From NCBI GenBank assembly GCA_937886715.1, contig CAKZZD010000009.1, positions 124,001-188,000 of the forward strand: DNA of 64,000 nt. Reading direction: 5' to 3'. Position 1 is the first letter of the stretch. Each line of letters begins with the position of its first letter. The notes below the pieces were generated by a model. That model saw only the letters and a program-made list of their open reading frames with translations. It made no database searches and was not told where the DNA came from. The stretch is from an uncultured Bacteroidales bacterium (GTDB taxonomy: Bacteria; Bacteroidota; Bacteroidia; Bacteroidales; P3). The position numbers and the translations under genes were made by a program. Positions 16,450-25,427 of this stretch are shown here, piece after piece.

Positions 16450-17238
16450 ATGAGACGAAGACTGAACACGATCCTATTGTTGGCGGCCACGCTGTTGTTT
16501 CCGGCGTGTGACGGCCAAAAGAAGATGGTCCACTACAGCGACATCTATCAGGAACAGCCGCTTTCCATCTACATTGCCCCGCTTAACGACATGGCGATGC
16601 GGCGCGCCGTGAGGGAAATGGACGATTCGCTCTACAATGCGTCCATCACGGTGGCAGCCAAACAGATGTACCTCTCGGCTGCCGACCCGCTGGTGAGCCA
16701 CGGTTACTATGTGCCGGGGCCTTTGTCGTCGGCCCAGATAGCTGCCACCGAAAGCCGTTCCGGCAAGCAGTTGCGCAACGAAAACATCAACGACTATCAC
16801 GACGATCTCGGTTTCGACGCCATCCTCTTCATCGATATCCTGGAATGGCGCCAGACCTCCTGCACGTGGTCGGTAGTGGCCGAATATGTGCTCCGCTCCA
16901 CCAAAACCAACAGCGAGATAATGCACGTGTGGGTCGATGCCACCAAACATCTGCCGACCGACTACAAGGGCAACCCCCGCGCCTTGAAGGATGACCTCGA
17001 TTTTGCGGAGAAATACGGATGCGATTTTGCCACCGCCCAGCGATGCCGGCTGGTCGAGATGGTGAACAAGTTCGTGTTGAAAGATTTGCCGGCAGGCCAG
17101 CGGGCACGCCAGCAGAAATCGGAGCGTTTTCTCAAGTCGAACCCCGAATACTATTATCTCCGCATTGAGCGCGACGGAAGTGTGGTGCTGCTTGACAACA
17201 ACGAGACTATTGAGACTTCAGAATCCACTAAATCATGA
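16450..17238 (+). CDS. DUF799/GNA1162-like lipoprotein
   Basis: 262 residues. A lipoprotein signal ends in LFPAC (Cys20). The body resembles the DUF799 (GNA1162) family: SIYIAPLNDMAMRR, SHGYYVPGPLSSAQIAATES, and GFDAILFIDILEWRQTS. Such proteins are outer-envelope lipoproteins of unknown role, co-occurring with DUF4810 and CsgG-like proteins. The gene begins 3 nt after the DUF4810 stop and its own stop overlaps the comB ATG (17235-17238), so the three are probably one transcript. Confidence 0.72.
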   Translation: MRRRLNTILLLAATLLFPACDGQKKMVHYSDIYQEQPLSIYIAPLNDMAMRRAVREMDDSLYNASITVAAKQMYLSAADPLVSHGYYVPGPLSSAQIAATESRSGKQLRNENINDYHDDLGFDAILFIDILEWRQTSCTWSVVAEYVLRSTKTNSEIMHVWVDATKHLPTDYKGNPRALKDDLDFAEKYGCDFATAQRCRLVEMVNKFVLKDLPAGQRARQQKSERFLKSNPEYYYLRIERDGSVVLLDNNETIETSESTKS

Positions 17239-17948
17239 AAATAGAACTGTCACTTACACCCGCACTCTATCCTTTCCGCACGATTCTGGGCCAACATACT
17301 ACGGTGGCCATCGATGTGTTGCGTGCCACCACGGCCGTGTGTGCCGCTTTTCAGGCGGGATGCCAATATGTGGTGCCTGTGGCCAGTCTTGAGGAGTTGC
17401 CCAAATACCGCTCGCTGGGTTACACGCTGGCGGCTGAACGCAATGGACAGAAGGTGGCCGATGCCGACTATGGCAATTCGCCTACCGAATATCTGAAGCA
17501 TAATTTGGAAGGCACCCGTCTGGTGTACAGCACCACCAACGGAACCGTCACGATGCTGTCGGCAGCCGATGCCAAGCACCTCTACTGTGGCGCATTCGCC
17601 AACCTCTCGGCGTTGGTCGACAGGCTGATTGCCGACAATGACGACGTGGTGCTCCTGTGCAGCGGATGGAAAAACGACTACTGCATCGAAGACACGCTGC
17701 TGGCCGGAGCCATCGTTGAACGGATGACGGAGAGGACATCGGTTGAATGTGTCGGCGATGCCGCTGCTACAGCCCGAATGCTTTGGGATATGGCCAAGTC
17801 GGACCTGTCCGGCTTCTGCTGCACCGCTTCTCATGTGCATCGGCTTCAGAAGTTTGGCGCCTACGAAGATATTGATTTTGCCTTCCGCATCGACACTTGC
17901 CCGGTAGTGCCGGAGCTGCGTGACAACCGGCTGTCGCTGGTTCATTGA
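17235..17948 (+). CDS. comB: 2-phosphosulfolactate phosphatase family protein
   Basis: 237 residues, usual length. Family segments are VAIDVLRATTAVCAAFQAG near the N-terminus, SPTEYLKHNLEGTRLVYSTTNGT, and LLCSGWKNDYCIEDTLLAG. ComB removes phosphate from 2-phosphosulfolactate, a step in coenzyme M synthesis in archaea. In bacteria it may serve sulfolactate or sulfonate metabolism. No comA/comC homologue is in the window, so the physiological substrate is uncertain. The start overlaps the previous stop by 4 nt. A SulP-type anion transporter lies two genes downstream, a suggestive but weak link. Confidence 0.88.
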   Translation: MKIELSLTPALYPFRTILGQHTTVAIDVLRATTAVCAAFQAGCQYVVPVASLEELPKYRSLGYTLAAERNGQKVADADYGNSPTEYLKHNLEGTRLVYSTTNGTVTMLSAADAKHLYCGAFANLSALVDRLIADNDDVVLLCSGWKNDYCIEDTLLAGAIVERMTERTSVECVGDAAATARMLWDMAKSDLSGFCCTASHVHRLQKFGAYEDIDFAFRIDTCPVVPELRDNRLSLVH

Positions 17949-17967
17949 CAAACCCTTCCTTTCGCCG

Positions 17968-18651
17968 ATGAAGCACGCCATCACGATAATTCTTTGCAGC
18001 TGCATTCTATGGCCGGCCGTAGCCCAGTGGGACACGGCAAGTGCCCCTGCCCGTGATGGGTTGGTGTCTCCCTCCACGCGCGCTCAGGCTGTTCCTTGGA
18101 CGGGCATGGTGCTGACCGGTGCAGGTAACGTCTTTGCGCTTCGTCCCGAATGGCACCAATACAGCGTCCAGTTGCGAGACGCTGTGCAGGCCGACAACCA
18201 CCCGAAGTGCCACATCGACGATTATCTGCAATTCGCCCCCCTGGCCACGCCTTTCGTCCTCAACCTGTGCGGAGTGGAAGGGCGGAACAACTTCAAGAAG
18301 ATGACCCTTTTGGCGGCATCTGGCCAGGTGCTGGGCTTTTCCGTTCTGGAAGGCCTCAAATATGGAGTGGCGAAGGAGCGGCCCGACACGCATGGGCGCA
18401 CAAGCTTTCCGAGCGGACATACCTATTTTACCTTTAGTGGAGCCGAACTTCTGCGACGCGAATACGGCCGCGACTATCCCTGGGTGGCTGTCGCCGGCTA
18501 TGCCGTTGCCTCGTTTGTCGGAGCCATGCGTGTGTACAACAATCGCCATTGGATCAGCGACGTGGCCGCCGGTGCCGGTATCGGCATCCTCAGCGTGAGC
18601 ACCGTCTATTGGATTGATGAACTGTGGCAGAACCATCGCCGCATAAAATAA
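17968..18651 (+). CDS. PAP2-family phosphatase, exported
   Basis: 227 residues from the ATG at 17968, which gives a clean signal peptide (MKHAITIILCSCILWPAVAQ). The three PAP2 motifs are present: KYGVAKERP (C1), SFPSGHT (C2) and RVYNNRHWISDVAAG (C3), with the catalytic His residues. The family removes phosphate from lipid phosphates such as undecaprenyl pyrophosphate, phosphatidate or lipid A; the substrate here is unknown. The predicted protein is exported with its active site outside the cytoplasm. It sits 19 nt after comB and 21 nt before sulP, probably in the same operon. Confidence 0.9.
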   Translation: MKHAITIILCSCILWPAVAQWDTASAPARDGLVSPSTRAQAVPWTGMVLTGAGNVFALRPEWHQYSVQLRDAVQADNHPKCHIDDYLQFAPLATPFVLNLCGVEGRNNFKKMTLLAASGQVLGFSVLEGLKYGVAKERPDTHGRTSFPSGHTYFTFSGAELLRREYGRDYPWVAVAGYAVASFVGAMRVYNNRHWISDVAAGAGIGILSVSTVYWIDELWQNHRRIK

Positions 18652-18672
18652 CAATATCCCAAATATCTCTTA

Positions 18673-20376
18673 ATGATTAAGACCAACAACATCAAAGGCG
18701 ACATCTTCGGCGGCATCACCGCCGGCATTGTCGCGCTTCCCCTTGCCCTTGCTTTCGGCATACAGGCCTTCAGTGGTGTCAGCGACCCCGAGGCAGCTTC
18801 GTTGGGAGCCTATGTGGGCCTTGTGGGGGCCACTCTGCTCGGCTTTTTCGCCGCCATGTGCGGGGGCTCGCACAGCCAGATCAGCGGCCCCACCGGCCCC
18901 ATGACCGTGGTCACTGCAACGCTGGTTTCGGGCGCTTGGGCTTCGTCCAACGGCAGCATCAGCTCGGTGCTCATCTCCATGGCGCTGGCGGCCATCTTCT
19001 GCGGCCTCTTCCAGATTCTGTTCGGTGTGATCAAAATAGGGAAATACATCCGCTATATTCCTTATCCCGTCCTCTCCGGCTTCATGAGCGGCATCGGCGT
19101 CATCATCATCCTCCAACAGCTCTATCCTCTCTTTGGCCAGAGTGCCGGCGGCTCGATGATCGACCTCCTGGCCGGCTTGCCGGATGCCGTTGCCCATCTT
19201 TCGCCTACGGCTCTTCTGCTCGGCATCGGCACCATCGCCATCATCTATCTCTTTCCGCTGATCACCAAGAAGGTGCCTGCCACCCTTGTGGCTCTCATCG
19301 TGATGACGCTCGTCTCGTTGCTGTGCAATATGGACGGTGTGCCCATCATCGGCGAGATTCCCGCCGGCCTGCCCATGCCTTTCTTCGCCAACAGCCGCGT
19401 CGACTTGGCCGGCCTTGATTGGGGCGCCATCATCACGGCTGCCATCATCCCCGGACTCACACTTGCAGGCTTGGGCTCTATCGACACCCTTCTGACATCC
19501 GTGGTGGCCGACAACATCACCAAGACCAAACACAACAGCAACCGCGAGCTGATAGGGCAGGGGATAGGCAACGCCATTGCAGGCCTCTTCTGCGGTCTGC
19601 CCGGCGCAGGTGCCACAATGCGCACCGTCGTCAACGTCAAAAGTGGCGGCCGTACCCAGCTCAGCGGCATGGTCCACGCCCTCTTCCTCCTGGCCATCAT
19701 GCTCGGCTTGGGTAGCCTGGTCAAATATGTGCCTCTCTCAGTGCTTGCCGGCATCCTCGTCACCGTCGGTTTCGGCATCATCGATTTCAAAGGCTTCAAA
19801 GACCTTCTCAAAATCCCGCGTGCCGATGCCGTGGTGCTGCTCGCCGTATTCTTCATCACCGTTTTCGTCGATCTGCTTACCGCCGTCGGCATCGGTATGG
19901 TGATTGCCTGCGTCCTCTTCATGAAGCGCGCATCCGACCTCGTCGAAGGCGGCTACAGCAGCCAGGAAATGACCAATTTCGACAAGGAAAGTCCATGGGC
20001 CGATGAGGGCGGCATGCCCGACACCGTCGCTCACAGCATCTACATCCAGCGCCTCAATGGCCCCATCTTTTTCGGCACCATCAACAAGTTCAAGGAGGTC
20101 ATGGGCACCATCCCCGAGTCGGCACGCATCGTCATCATCCGTATGCGCCTCGTCAGCTTTATGGACCAGTCCGGACTCTACGCCATGGAGGAGGCCATCA
20201 AGGACATCCAGTCGCGTGGTGCGCAGGTCATCATGACTATCATCCAGCCGCAGCCGATGTACATGCTCCGCAAGATGAAGGTGATCCCCGAACTGGTCCC
20301 CGAAGACCACACCTTCACCACTTTCGAGGACTGCACCGCCTATCTGCGCAGTGCTCTGGACAATAAATCAATTTAA
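18673..20376 (+). CDS. SulP family anion transporter with STAS domain
   Basis: 567 residues. The membrane part (about 1-420, 10 or more hydrophobic segments) has the SulP signature SQISGPTGPMTVV and GLVKYVPLSVLAGILVTVG-like segments; the C-terminal region (about 450-560) is a STAS domain (LNGPIFFGTINKFKEVMG, then RMRLVSFMDQSGLYAMEEAI). SulP proteins move sulfate, bicarbonate or dicarboxylates across the inner membrane, usually with Na+ or H+. The substrate cannot be read from sequence. It lies between PAP2 and yebC in one direction; spacing to yebC is 24 nt. Confidence 0.94.
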   Translation: MIKTNNIKGDIFGGITAGIVALPLALAFGIQAFSGVSDPEAASLGAYVGLVGATLLGFFAAMCGGSHSQISGPTGPMTVVTATLVSGAWASSNGSISSVLISMALAAIFCGLFQILFGVIKIGKYIRYIPYPVLSGFMSGIGVIIILQQLYPLFGQSAGGSMIDLLAGLPDAVAHLSPTALLLGIGTIAIIYLFPLITKKVPATLVALIVMTLVSLLCNMDGVPIIGEIPAGLPMPFFANSRVDLAGLDWGAIITAAIIPGLTLAGLGSIDTLLTSVVADNITKTKHNSNRELIGQGIGNAIAGLFCGLPGAGATMRTVVNVKSGGRTQLSGMVHALFLLAIMLGLGSLVKYVPLSVLAGILVTVGFGIIDFKGFKDLLKIPRADAVVLLAVFFITVFVDLLTAVGIGMVIACVLFMKRASDLVEGGYSSQEMTNFDKESPWADEGGMPDTVAHSIYIQRLNGPIFFGTINKFKEVMGTIPESARIVIIRMRLVSFMDQSGLYAMEEAIKDIQSRGAQVIMTIIQPQPMYMLRKMKVIPELVPEDHTFTTFEDCTAYLRSALDNKSI

Positions 20377-20400
20377 CAAACCAATATCAATACCTACAAT

Positions 20401-21111
20401 ATGGGACGCGCATTTGAATACCGTAAAGCCAGAAAACTGAAACGTTGGGGCAACATGGCCCGCACTTTCACCCGTATCGGAAAAGAAATCGAAATCGCCG
20501 TAAAAGCCGGTGGCCCCGACCCTGCAGCCAACCTCCGTCTGCGCCTGCTCATCCAGACCGCCAAGAACGAGTCCATGCCCAAGGAAAACGTCGAGCGTGC
20601 CATCAAGCGCGCCATTTCCAAGGACACCTCCGACTATAAGGAGGTCGTCTACGACGGCAAGGGCCCTCACGGCATCGCCATCGTTGTCGAAACTGCCACC
20701 GACAACCCCACCCGCACCGTCGCCAACCTCCGCGCCGCCTTCGTCCGCGGCAAGGGCGAACTCGGCACCATGGGCATGAACGATTTCCTTTTCGAGCGCA
20801 AGTGCTCCTTCGTCGTCGCCTGGCGCGACGATATCGACATGGACACGCTCGAACTCGAACTCATCGACTGCGACATCGACGAGCTCTTCCGCGAGGACGA
20901 CGAAATCATGATCTATGCCGATTTCAAAAACTATGGCCCCATCTCCAAATATCTCGAGGACAAGGGGCTTGAGATCAAGAGCTTCAAGTTCGAGCGCATT
21001 CCCCTTACCCTGCGCGAGCTCTCGCCCGAAGAGCAGGAGGACGTCAACGGACTGCTCGAGCGCCTCGAAAACGACGACGATGTGGTCAACGTCTTCCACA
21101 ACATGGCCTGA
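20401..21111 (+). CDS. yebC: YebC/PmpR family translation/transcription regulator
   Basis: 236 residues. Family hallmarks: MGRAFEYRKARKLKRW at the start, RTFTRIGKEIEIAVKAGGPDPAANLRL in the first domain, and KENVERAIKRA. YebC-type proteins were first described as DNA-binding regulators and more recently as factors relieving ribosome stalling on proline-rich stretches. Codons are strongly biased to C at the third position. The gene ends 43 nt before a strong intrinsic terminator, closing the operon that starts upstream at or before sulP. Confidence 0.95.
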   Translation: MGRAFEYRKARKLKRWGNMARTFTRIGKEIEIAVKAGGPDPAANLRLRLLIQTAKNESMPKENVERAIKRAISKDTSDYKEVVYDGKGPHGIAIVVETATDNPTRTVANLRAAFVRGKGELGTMGMNDFLFERKCSFVVAWRDDIDMDTLELELIDCDIDELFREDDEIMIYADFKNYGPISKYLEDKGLEIKSFKFERIPLTLRELSPEEQEDVNGLLERLENDDDVVNVFHNMA

Positions 21112-21154
21112 CCGCACCCGCAAAAAACTCTCTTTACAAAAAAGTATTATTCTC

Positions 21155-21195
21155 ATCCTCTCCCGGGCACCTGCCTTCGGGAGAGGATTTTTTTC
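21155..21195 (+). terminator. Intrinsic terminator after yebC
   Basis: An 11-bp stem ATCCTCTCCCG (21155-21165) and its complement (21178-21188) with a 12-nt loop, followed by a run of T. Confidence 0.9.
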
Positions 21196-21249
21196 ACTTC
21201 ACTTTCTTCGGCCTTTTTGGGATGTCACATTCCCGGATGCAACCTCCGC

Positions 21250-22263
21250 CTACCTCACAAAGAACAGCGCCACGCCGGCGAAACTCACCACGGCCCCTAC
21301 CACCTCGCGCAGCGTCACCCGCTGGTGCATCAGCACCACCGACGGCACGATGATCAGTATGGGCGTCAGCGCGAATATCGTCTGCGCTATGCCCGTCGTG
21401 GTGTACAGCGTGGCCAGCAGCGACGCGCTGACCCCGATGAATGGCCCGAACACCGTGGCTCCGAACACGCACCACATCGCTTTCCGGTCGCGCAAGGCAT
21501 GCTCCATCCGTTGACGCGCGTCGCGATGCAACGCCAGCAGCATGAGCCAGAATCCCACCAGCCCGATTGCCGCCCGGATGAAGGTGGCCGAGAAGGGAAT
21601 GACATACTCTATCGGGACGCCAACGACAGCCGAAGCCACCGCCTCTTGCGCATCAAGTCCTGCATCAGCCACCGACGTGTGATAGTGCAGCATCCCCTGC
21701 TTGCTCAGCACCAGCCCGAAACCCTGACAGATGCCGGCAATCGAGGCATACACCACCCCCCGCAGCGGCAGCCGCAGCCGCACGCCCCCGATGAGGCCGC
21801 CCGCCGTGTGACTTTCGCCATCGTCCTTCTTGCTCAATATCGCCATCGCGATGCCGCTCAGCGTGACCACCATTCCCACCACCGCCAGGGGCTGCATCCG
21901 CTCGCCCAGCAACAGTCGTCCCACGATGGCCGCCGTCGGCGCCGACAGCGTCATGAAAAGCTGCCCCAGCCGCGAGCCGATATAAATGTAGCATTGCATC
22001 AGGCAATAGTCGCCGATCACATACCCCACCACACCCGATGCCATCAGCCATAGCCACGTGGCCCCGTCGGCATAGCACGGATACGGAGCACCCGTCGTCA
22101 ACCACAGCGTCAGTGCCAACAGCACCAGCGACATCGACATTCTCACCACATTCAGCGGCAGCGACCCCATCCGTTTCGAGGCCACCTCGGCAAACAGCGC
22201 CGTTACCGTCCACGACAGCGCCACCATCAGCGCAATGCTCTCTCCTATAATCATAACTTCCAT
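21250..22263 (-). CDS. EamA/DMT-family transporter
   Basis: 337 residues with about ten hydrophobic helices in two homologous halves, the EamA layout: first half IGESIALMVALSWTVTALFAE and LGQLFMTLSAPTAAIVG, second half starting near GVVYASIAGICQGFGLVLS and ending VVGAVVSFAGVALFF. It is an inner-membrane drug/metabolite exporter of unknown substrate. It is a single gene, convergent with yebC. An alternative start is the Met three codons downstream. Confidence 0.88.
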   Translation of the reverse strand: MEVMIIGESIALMVALSWTVTALFAEVASKRMGSLPLNVVRMSMSLVLLALTLWLTTGAPYPCYADGATWLWLMASGVVGYVIGDYCLMQCYIYIGSRLGQLFMTLSAPTAAIVGRLLLGERMQPLAVVGMVVTLSGIAMAILSKKDDGESHTAGGLIGGVRLRLPLRGVVYASIAGICQGFGLVLSKQGMLHYHTSVADAGLDAQEAVASAVVGVPIEYVIPFSATFIRAAIGLVGFWLMLLALHRDARQRMEHALRDRKAMWCVFGATVFGPFIGVSASLLATLYTTTGIAQTIFALTPILIIVPSVVLMHQRVTLREVVGAVVSFAGVALFFVR

Positions 22264-22310
22264 AACGGCCGTCGTCGCCGTTTATTGTCCGCATCCTTAA
22301 ACCAGCCCTT

Positions 22311-22360
22311 GAACGACTGCTGCATGGTTGTTGTACGACGGTTGGAGGGGGGATGGAGGG
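22311..22360. repeat. Family A repeat, decayed copy 3
   Basis: The right half is recognisable: TTGTTGTACGA (22328-22338) matches the family unit CTGTTGTACGA at 10 of 11 positions, and the flank GGTTGGAGGGGGGATGG matches the right flank of copy 2. The opposite arm is degraded, so no long stem remains. It lies in the spacer between the EamA gene and the cyclophilin gene. Confidence 0.6.
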
Positions 22361-22483
22361 GGAAGGGCCGATTTCGCCGTCGTTTCCTGATGCGCCGGCT
22401 GGCCTTGAGGGCAATTAACAAAAAAAAATTAACATTTCATGCAATAAAAATGCAATCTTATGAGTTATTCCGATACATATATA

Positions 22484-22960
22484 ATGAACACGAAAAAACC
22501 GATTGATATGAAAGGTGTGATCAAGACCCCGAAGGGGGTGATGCATTTCACGTTATACGACGAGGCTGTGCCTGGCACGACGGCCAATTTTGAGCGTCTG
22601 GTGCGCGAAGGATTCTACAACGGGCTGCGCTTCCATCGCGTGATTCCCGACTTTGTGATCCAGGGAGGCTGTCCCTACAGCCGCACCCCCGGCGACCCGC
22701 GCGTGGGCACCGGCGGACCGGGCTGGACTATCAAGTGCGAGACGAGCGCTCCGATGCAGCACCACGACCGCGGCGTGATGAGCATGGCTCATGCCGGCAA
22801 GGACACCGGCGGCAGCCAGTTTTTCATCTTCCACAACCGCGAGAACACGCAGCACCTCGACGGCCACCACACTTGCTTCGGCCGTGTGGACGAGGCCGAC
22901 TGGGATGTGATCGACAAGATACGCCCGGGCGACCTGATAGAGAGCATCGTGCTGGAGTAG
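22484..22960 (+). CDS. Cyclophilin-type peptidyl-prolyl isomerase
   Basis: 158 residues from the ATG at 22484 (MNTKKPIDMKGVIKT); an ATG at 22460 adds eight residues and cannot be excluded. Cyclophilin motifs: NGLRFHRVIPDFVIQGGCP with the catalytic Arg, GVMSMAHAGKDTGGSQFFIFHN, and HTCFGRVDEADWDVIDKI. It catalyses proline cis/trans isomerisation; no signal peptide is visible, so it is probably cytoplasmic. It lies 64 nt before the response regulator gene. Confidence 0.93.
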   Translation: MNTKKPIDMKGVIKTPKGVMHFTLYDEAVPGTTANFERLVREGFYNGLRFHRVIPDFVIQGGCPYSRTPGDPRVGTGGPGWTIKCETSAPMQHHDRGVMSMAHAGKDTGGSQFFIFHNRENTQHLDGHHTCFGRVDEADWDVIDKIRPGDLIESIVLE

Positions 22961-23024
22961 GACGGCCTGCCGCATCCGTGACGATGTCATTTGAATGAAT
23001 GAAAAAACATAATCAACGACAGAT

Positions 23025-23717
23025 ATGAATCTAGGAATCAAATTGCTGGTGGCGGAAGACGATCCCAATCTGGGGACGATACTGAAGGCCTATCTGACGC
23101 AGAAGGGCTACACTGTGGTGTGGGCCAAAGACGGCGACGAGGCGTTGAAGAGCTTCGACGAGGAGGATGTGGACGCGTGCATACTTGATGTGATGATGCC
23201 GGCGAAAGACGGGTTCACCGTGGCGAAGACGATACGCAAAGTGGACAAGAAGGTGCCGATCATTTTCCTGACGGCAAAGAATCTGGAGTCGGACAAGCTG
23301 AAAGGTTTCGAAGTGGGTGCCGACGACTACATCACCAAGCCGTTCAGCATGGAAGAGCTGCTGGCACGCCTGAATGCGACGATGCGGCGCTCGTTCAACG
23401 AGGACCGTCCGGACAAGAATGTGTTCCGCATTGGCGAGTTCACATTCGACTATGTGCACCAGACCCTGACCATCGGCGACGACGAGCGTAAATTGACGGC
23501 CAAAGAGTGCGACCTGCTGCGAATCTTCGCCATCAACTTCAACCAGTTGGTCGACCGCAACACCACTCTGCAGAAGATTTGGAAAGACGACAGCTATTTC
23601 GCCGCACGGTCGATGGACGTCTACATCACCAAACTGCGCAAGTACCTGAAGGCCGACCCCTCGGTGGAGATAGTGAACGTGCACGGTGTGGGCTTCAAGC
23701 TGACACACAAAGAGTGA
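23025..23717 (+). CDS. OmpR-family response regulator (RprY-like)
   Basis: 230 residues. Receiver domain 1-120 with acidic pocket E11/D12/D13, phospho-acceptor D55 (ACILDVMMP) and K105 (ADDYITKPF). Winged-helix DNA-binding domain about 130-228 (LTAKECDLLRIFAINFNQLV, then MDVYITKLRKYLK). It resembles the RprY group of Bacteroidales. No histidine kinase gene is adjacent: a cyclophilin lies before it and a metallo-hydrolase after. The kinase must be encoded elsewhere or the regulator is an orphan. Confidence 0.93.
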   Translation: MNLGIKLLVAEDDPNLGTILKAYLTQKGYTVVWAKDGDEALKSFDEEDVDACILDVMMPAKDGFTVAKTIRKVDKKVPIIFLTAKNLESDKLKGFEVGADDYITKPFSMEELLARLNATMRRSFNEDRPDKNVFRIGEFTFDYVHQTLTIGDDERKLTAKECDLLRIFAINFNQLVDRNTTLQKIWKDDSYFAARSMDVYITKLRKYLKADPSVEIVNVHGVGFKLTHKE

Positions 23718-23763
23718 GTGACACCCGACCGCCGCTTGTTGGAATGAGAAAAAGGATGAAGGG

Positions 23764-24534
23764 ATGAAGGTGACGTTTCTGGGAACAGGCACTTCGCAAG
23801 GTGTGCCTGTGATTGCATGCCGATGCGACGTGTGCTCGTCGCACGACGTCCGCGACAAACGCTTGCGGACGTCGGCGCTTGTGTCGACCGACAGCGGACT
23901 GAATATCCTTGTGGACATCGGACCCGATTTCCGCCAGCAGATGTTGCGCCATGAGGTGGAGCACCTCGACGCCATTCTGGTGACACATGCGCATCGCGAC
24001 CATGTGGGCGGACTGGACGACATCCGGTCGTTCAACTATGTGCAGCACCGCAAGATGGACATCTACCTGAACGGTGAGGCCCGCACGGCGCTGTTGCGCG
24101 ACTATCACTACATCTTCGAGCCCCACCAGTTTCCCGGTCTGCCGGAAGCCGAACTGCACGATGTGACCGACGTGGCCGACTTTCACCTTGCCGACGGCAC
24201 TCGCATCGTGCCCATCCACGCGATGCACAAAGACCTGCCGATCCTGGGCTATCGCATTGGCGATCTGGTGTATGTGACCGATGCCAACCACATCGACGAT
24301 GCCGAGCTGGAGAAGATGCGCGGTGCCAAGGTGCTGGTGATCAACGCCCTTCGCAAAGCGAAGCACTTTTCCCATTTTTCGCTGCCTGAGGCGCTGGAGG
24401 TGATAGCGAGGGTGCAGCCGCGGCAGGCTTTCATCACACATATCAGCCACGAAATGGGCCGTCACGCCGACGTGCAGAAGGAACTGCCGGAGGGTGTGCA
24501 ACTGGCCTGCGACAACCTTACTATTGAAATATGA
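23764..24534 (+). CDS. PhnP-like metallo-beta-lactamase-fold hydrolase
   Basis: 256 residues. The MBL zinc motif THAHRDHVGGLDD is at residues 74-86. An N-terminal GTGTSQGVPVIACRCDVC segment has the cysteines that bind an extra zinc in PhnP-type phosphodiesterases. Further His ligands follow (IHAMHKDLP and ITHISHEMG). The family cleaves cyclic phosphodiesters such as phosphoribosyl cyclic phosphate; the exact substrate here is not known, and no phn genes are in the window. Its stop overlaps the ATG of the glycosyltransferase gene (24531-24534), implying translational coupling. Confidence 0.88.
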   Translation: MKVTFLGTGTSQGVPVIACRCDVCSSHDVRDKRLRTSALVSTDSGLNILVDIGPDFRQQMLRHEVEHLDAILVTHAHRDHVGGLDDIRSFNYVQHRKMDIYLNGEARTALLRDYHYIFEPHQFPGLPEAELHDVTDVADFHLADGTRIVPIHAMHKDLPILGYRIGDLVYVTDANHIDDAELEKMRGAKVLVINALRKAKHFSHFSLPEALEVIARVQPRQAFITHISHEMGRHADVQKELPEGVQLACDNLTIEI

Positions 24535-25427
24535 TATCGGTCTGCATACCTGTCTTCAACCATTGTGTGGTGCCCCTGGTGGAGGCTGTCCGGCGCCAGT
24601 CGGAAGGCCTCGCCCTAGAGGTGGAGACTGTGTGCATCGACGACCATTCCGACAGCGGATGGCTCATCCGCAACGAGGCGCTGGAGGGTATGTGCACCTA
24701 TGTCAAGCTGCCCGAAAACGTGGGCCGGGCGAGGATCCGCAACCTGTTTCTGCAGCACGCTCGCGGAGAATACATGATCTTTCTTGACAACGACTCGATT
24801 CTGCCCGAGGGGTTCCTGCAGCGCTATGCCGCGATGCTGGAGGCAAAGCCGTGTGTGGTGGTGGGTGGCCGCATCTATCCGCCCGAAAGCGACGACCGCC
24901 AGCACCACCTGCGCTATGCCTACGGCACCCGTGCCGAAAGCCGCCCCGCAGCTGAACGAGAGAAGCATCCCTACCAGTCGTTCATGACGAACAACTTCAT
25001 GATTCGACGCGAAGTTCTGGAGCAGATACGCTTCGACGAGCGCATCTCGCTCTACGGCCACGAGGACACCCTCTTCGGCTACCGCCTGCAGCAAGCCGGC
25101 ATCGCTATCGACCATATCGACAACCCCGTGGTGAACGGCGAGGTGGAGACCAACGCCGATTTTCTCCGCAAGACCATCGACGGTGTGCACTCGCTGGCGG
25201 CCATCTATCGCTTCATGGAGGGCGACGAGGACTTCGTGCAGAGCGTGAGGCTGCTGCGCGCCTACCGCAAGCTGCGCCTGTTGCGCTGGCCCATACGTTG
25301 GGTACATCTCTACACCCGAGTCCGCTCCGAACGATCTTTTCTGGCGGGCAAATCATTCTCGATGACTCTGTTCAATTTTTACAAATTAGGCACCTTTATA
25401 AATACAATGCATTATGAGAACGCTTAA
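24531..25427 (+). CDS. Family 2 glycosyltransferase
   Basis: 298 residues. GT-A fold: ISVCIPVFNHCVVPLVEAV at the start, VCIDDHSD, NVGRARIRNLFLQHARGEYMIFLDNDSIL with the acidic sugar-nucleotide/metal site, and a later NNFMIRREVLEQIRFDERI segment with acceptor-side features. It transfers sugar from an activated donor, probably in envelope polysaccharide assembly; donor and acceptor are unknown. It overlaps the MBL gene at its start (ATGA) and the lipoprotein gene at its end by 14 nt. Confidence 0.88.
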   Translation: MISVCIPVFNHCVVPLVEAVRRQSEGLALEVETVCIDDHSDSGWLIRNEALEGMCTYVKLPENVGRARIRNLFLQHARGEYMIFLDNDSILPEGFLQRYAAMLEAKPCVVVGGRIYPPESDDRQHHLRYAYGTRAESRPAAEREKHPYQSFMTNNFMIRREVLEQIRFDERISLYGHEDTLFGYRLQQAGIAIDHIDNPVVNGEVETNADFLRKTIDGVHSLAAIYRFMEGDEDFVQSVRLLRAYRKLRLLRWPIRWVHLYTRVRSERSFLAGKSFSMTLFNFYKLGTFINTMHYENA

